This document shows, piece after piece, positions 60,401 through 64,000 of a DNA stretch of 64,000 nt. The DNA is from Rhododendron vialii (lineage: Eukaryota > Streptophyta > Magnoliopsida > Ericales > Ericaceae). Below the pieces are notes generated by a model. That model saw only the letters and a program-made list of their open reading frames with translations. It had not been told where the DNA came from and searched no databases. Every line of letters begins with the position of its first letter. The first letter of the stretch is position 1. Location of the stretch: contig NC_080568.1 in NCBI RefSeq assembly GCF_030253575.1, positions 9,828,501-9,892,500 on the forward strand, given 5' to 3'. Made by a program: the position numbers and the translations under genes.

Positions 60401-63400
60401 TATATTCCCAGTGACTACACGCAAATCTTTTTGATATTAGTTTCGACAGGCAAATTTATGTAAACAACACAAAAAAATGAACCAACAGCAAAGCTGGAAT
60501 GAGTTTGAATGTCCACGGGTTTGAACAAATATCCTAGGCCATATTTCAAGGGAATAGTATCAGTATGTCATGTTTTCAGAAAACCAAAAGTATCACAATG
60601 TCGTCCATACAATAGATAGTTCATCAGCTGCCAAGGATTAGAAACCACGATCTTGCACTGCAACTACCCCTGACACCTAGTGAGGGAGGTAACAAGCGCA
60701 ATACCAGTACCCCTGATACCCAAAGAGGGAGGTGACAAGCGCAATAACTTGCAGCTTGCATGAAAAGGGATTGGATCTTTTGCAAGTAGGATGCTCAGCA
60801 TGGGTATCATCACAAAATATCGAACTACTTTGTTATTTAGATAACAAAATGAAAAGAGACCAACGCTAGGTATGTCTATTAAATATAGATAATTAGCAAC
60901 ATAGAGGTACAAAATCAATACAGTTTCTTAATACAGCTTTTCTTTGCAAAGGGCATACCTTTGATGGTATGCGTAAAAGACACAGCTACGGCGGCAAATG
61001 ATACATTGGACATGACATGTCCAAGGGCATGACAGAACGCTACTGGAGTGAGGAGAGCCAATTGTTCCTTGTCAATTGGCTGCATATACAGATTAGAAAT
61101 CAAGTAAATAATGCATGACAAAATGTACCCCAGCAGAGAAGTAAAAGAAAACAAAAAGGACAATACTCACAGCACGTTTTGGTAGACCAAAAGCCCAACT
61201 AAAAAGGCAATAGACCACACCAACAAGGAGATGTACCACCGATACAAAGCTGCAGGAGGGAAAAAAAGAAGATCTTTTAATCATTTCAACCCATGACCAT
61301 TATATCTTTCAGAACCAACATTAAGAAGCTGAATAGAGAGCTTAATCTTTCACTAATCTGCCAAACTGTTGAAGTTGTTCAGCAAAGGAAACTTACTATG
61401 GATATGGAAAATAATTATAAACCTTCTTGTTCAGAATATTGAAAATGACATTTAGGAAGTACCTGCATAGAATGCACTAAATACTCAGCAAAAGTTTTTA
61501 TGAACATATTAATAGCCACAACAATTAACTGAAATCTTTACACCCCACGATGCAGAGAGAGTAGGGGCATCACTAGATTCGTAACTCAATTATGACTATA
61601 CTTTGGCATTCACGATACAGCCTATACATCATAAAGCGTATCCATGTTAGTATGCAATCGCAATCATGCCAGGGTGCAAATTTGAACTCCTAAAAATACA
61701 CTGATCAATGAATAATAGTGATTAGCGCTTAGACCTTGTTGATTAAACGCCACAAAAGTTTCAGAAGGCTGTCTTATTAATTAGCATCATGAATTCCATG
61801 TTCCTTTGAAATCAATTCCAATTAGTAAAAGAGCAGTGCTCAAAACAAAAATATCCGGACACAGAGCCATTCGATGCACACGGCCACCTCATGATGCAGG
61901 TGGGCCCCAAGCGCAATGGACAATTACGGATACATTTTTGTACGGATATCCATGTCCAAAGCATTTTCCTTGGTCAAACTGGCTCCAAAGTCACTCACAA
62001 TGCAGATTTAAAACCAACTTCCGAAAAAAAGCCCACAAAGTGCACAGGATAGGAAAGCACATGCATGATCAATATCCCTTACAACATAATAGACCTTCTT
62101 AAGCAAACTAAGGCTTACCACGTAAAGAAAAAGAAACCAGTAACCAGAACTGGGAATTTTTCACCAAAGCTCTTAGAAGGCTTAGATAACCTGAAATTAC
62201 GATATCAGTAGCTAATAGACAGCGACTAAACAAAGAGAAGACGACAATAAAGTTAGTGTTTGAGTTTTTTTCAGTATAACAAAGAATTAGTTTTTTTCTT
62301 ACAAAAAAACATATTGTCACAACCTTTTTCATCTTTTGGTTAATAAAAGGCAAACATTTTCGGTTTTCACAAGAAGAAAAACCACAAAATTAAAAGAAAA
62401 TTAACAAACTTATTTAAGATTTCAGACAACAACAACAACAACAATAACAAAAAAAACTGTTCTTTTTAGTCATTGCCTAATTTCTTTCTCAATTGATTTT
62501 TTAGTTTATCTTTTCAATCTTCTCATCCATGTACTGTGTGAATTCGGTGGGGTTTGGCCGAATTTTATTTATGTATCGGACTGTTTTTCTAAAAAAATTA
62601 TTCTTATGAATTTTGATAGTTTTGCGTCAAATCTTTGTAAATTATTGATTCATCTTGACGAGAAAAATATAAAAAAATTTAAACAAATTAAAGCTTTAAA
62701 AAGTTTACTGAGAAAAATTGTCCAAAACCAGATTTTTTTGCCTTGTTTTTTTCTCACTGAAATTTTCAAAATTTTTGGTCACAATATTTAACTTCTCAGA
62801 TCCTCTCATATGAGACGAATCATTAATTCAAAAAATTTTGACACAAAAAATAAAAAATTAAATTAAATTAAGAAATCCAATAATAAGTAAGGCCAAACAT
62901 AAGCCAAGTAAATTTTCATAAAATTGACCAAAGGTTTCAAAAAATTCCACTAAAGACAACATACTGCACAAACCGAACAAGGCCGTGGACATCCCAAACA
63001 GGGCCTTATGCTTTATTTGAAACTTGAGGAAAAGAAGACAAAGGAAGGAAAAATTTAAAAAAAAAAATCTAGATTGTGAATAGCAGAATTTCCCCCTTAT
63101 TTTCCTTTCTCTTCTTTTCCCTCACTTTTCTCAAGTTCCAAATTAGAGAAATTGACAAAGTTCTAACCCATCCGAGACTTCAATTTCATAACCATCCGCA
63201 TCGTCTGCTGCCGCCTTTGTAGTAAAATCACCCGAAAATTTTCGCCTCAACAACTGACTCCCACCAAATAACCCTAAACTCGTTCCAGACAATCCGACCG
63301 ACGCCGTAGACAGCCGATACTCCGGCACCGGAAAAAATTCTGCTCTGGACGTAACTGAAAATCGAGTCTTTAGTTGAACTAAATTGGGTGAAACTCTAAC

Positions 63401-63460
63401 TGGAGATGAAAATCGCGAAGGGTTTAGTAGAAACTGAGTCGAACAGGCAATTGAAGCCAT
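57414..63460 (-). CDS. TPT: Chloroplast triose-phosphate/phosphate translocator, 419 aa, 12 exons
   Basis: Exons: 63460-63168, 62190-62119, 61462-61397, 61249-61171, 61079-60959, 60158-60063, 59770-59658, 59368-59291, 59190-59074, 58658-58559, 57772-57672, 57437-57414; all junctions keep frame. Residues 1 to about 95 are a Ser/Arg-rich transit peptide. The membrane part contains [94 protein letters not shown] and [15 protein letters not shown]. This matches TPT (APE2), not the PEP or glucose-6-phosphate carriers. Basic residues of the family's phosphate-binding site are kept, notably K366-R367 in [12 protein letters not shown]. It exchanges stromal triose phosphate for cytosolic phosphate across the inner envelope, exporting photosynthate. 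It ends KAAQDPA. Length is typical (about 400-415 aa). Confidence 0.96.
60667..60749. repeat. Short tandem duplication in a TPT intron
   Basis: ACCCCTGAYACCYA, then GAGGGAGGTRACAAGCGCAATA, occurs twice about 43 bp apart, with a few mismatches. Confidence 0.8.
62548..63006. mobile_element. MITE-like sequence in TPT intron 1
   Basis: GGGGTTTGGCCGAATTT at the left and CCCAAACAGGGCC at the right resemble Tourist-type ends, and GGCCAAACATAAGCC at about 62891 is a further inverted word. The interior is AT-rich and noncoding. No target duplication could be fixed. Confidence 0.35.
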
Positions 63461-63475
63461 AGTAAACGAAAGTAA

Positions 63476-63508
<33 letters not shown>

Positions 63509-63862
63509 AAAAAACCAACTAGGTGGGCCTTTAGAAAAACCTAGCGCTAGTAGACGGTGGATTGATCAAAGATTAATGGAGGGTTAGTAAGCTGGCCCGG
63601 AAACCTAAGTTTGTATTTATAGAATGAATGTAGTTATATATGTGTAAAGAGGGGAGACTGAAAAGAGAATAGCAACTTCATAGGAGTACTAGTGAGATCA
63701 GAAACAACTGTGAGAAAGAAACCCCACTAGGAGTATTTTTCTGTGATGAAATCGATCAAACTGTGAGTAGAAGATGAGTCGGACAGGAAAGTGTAGCCAA
63801 TAGTGAGCGGAAGTAAAGAAGAAAAAAAAATACCCTAATCCAAGATTCCAAGCTATATGAGG

Positions 63863-63897
<35 letters not shown>

Positions 63898-64000
63898 GGA
63901 AGGGAAGGTCGTTTGATTCGTTTGTCTTTTACTAGCCTTTTTTTTTTTTTTTTCCAACGTTGCTATTGACACATATTGTGCACCGATCTCAATGTGGGGC
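63461..64000. promoter_or_regulatory. TPT 5' UTR and promoter region, with a decayed duplicate of the gene start
   Basis: The 5' UTR carries a GA repeat at about 63476-63500. At about 63737-63815 lies a roughly 75%-identical copy of 63401-63480, the sequence around the TPT start codon. Shared words are GAGTCGRACAGG, GTAGCC/GAAGCC and GAAGTAAAGA. In the copy the start-codon triplet is lost. A second GA repeat follows at about 63867-63893. No other gene is visible at the window's end. Confidence 0.5.

Overview
This is nuclear DNA of a higher plant, very probably a eudicot; the sequence does not let me name the species. The evidence is AT-rich intergenic DNA full of small DNA transposons (MITEs), GA/CT microsatellites in 5' UTRs, short exons with GT-AG or GC-AG introns, plant-type tRNA genes and six plant protein-coding genes. 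I rebuilt the genes by joining exons by eye at splice sites. Each gives a frame-consistent protein of family-typical length.

Layout: (1) 1-4470, minus: a SPIRAL1-like microtubule protein with a long 5' UTR intron. (2) 4.5-12.4 kb: intergenic DNA with tRNA-Thr(CGU), a hAT element with an 8-bp target duplication, two Stowaway MITEs and several other MITEs. (3) 12.47-17.3 kb, plus: a G3BP-like NTF2-RRM RNA-binding protein. (4) 18.19-23.88 kb, minus: a POLAR-like polarity scaffold with three coding exons; its second intron holds an antisense gene fragment with a DnaJ-type cysteine motif ended by TGA. (5) 23.9-28.8 kb: tRNA-Asn(GUU) and a 1.9-kb inverted-repeat element with an array of a short motif. 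(6) 28.87-39.66 kb, minus: an erlin-like SPFH gene of nine exons, swollen by a Mutator-like element in its last intron and an LTR-retrotransposon fossil in its first. (7) 39.7-43.6 kb: intergenic DNA with MITEs and tandem duplications. (8) 43.67-47.33 kb, minus: a GPI-anchored X8 protein of the plasmodesmata callose-binding type. (9) 47.6-52.2 kb: a Mutator-like element with a perfect 9-bp target duplication and terminal inverted repeats of about 600 bp. (10) 52.2-57.4 kb: dispersed repeats, a SINE and a 2.6-kb solo LTR that split an older repeat. (11) 57.41-63.46 kb, minus: the complete chloroplast triose-phosphate/phosphate translocator (12 exons).

The genes do not form a pathway or cluster; each is an independent housekeeping or developmental gene. 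What stands out is how mobile elements have shaped introns and spacers, together with three GC-AG introns in two genes. I found no sign of an undescribed multi-gene system.
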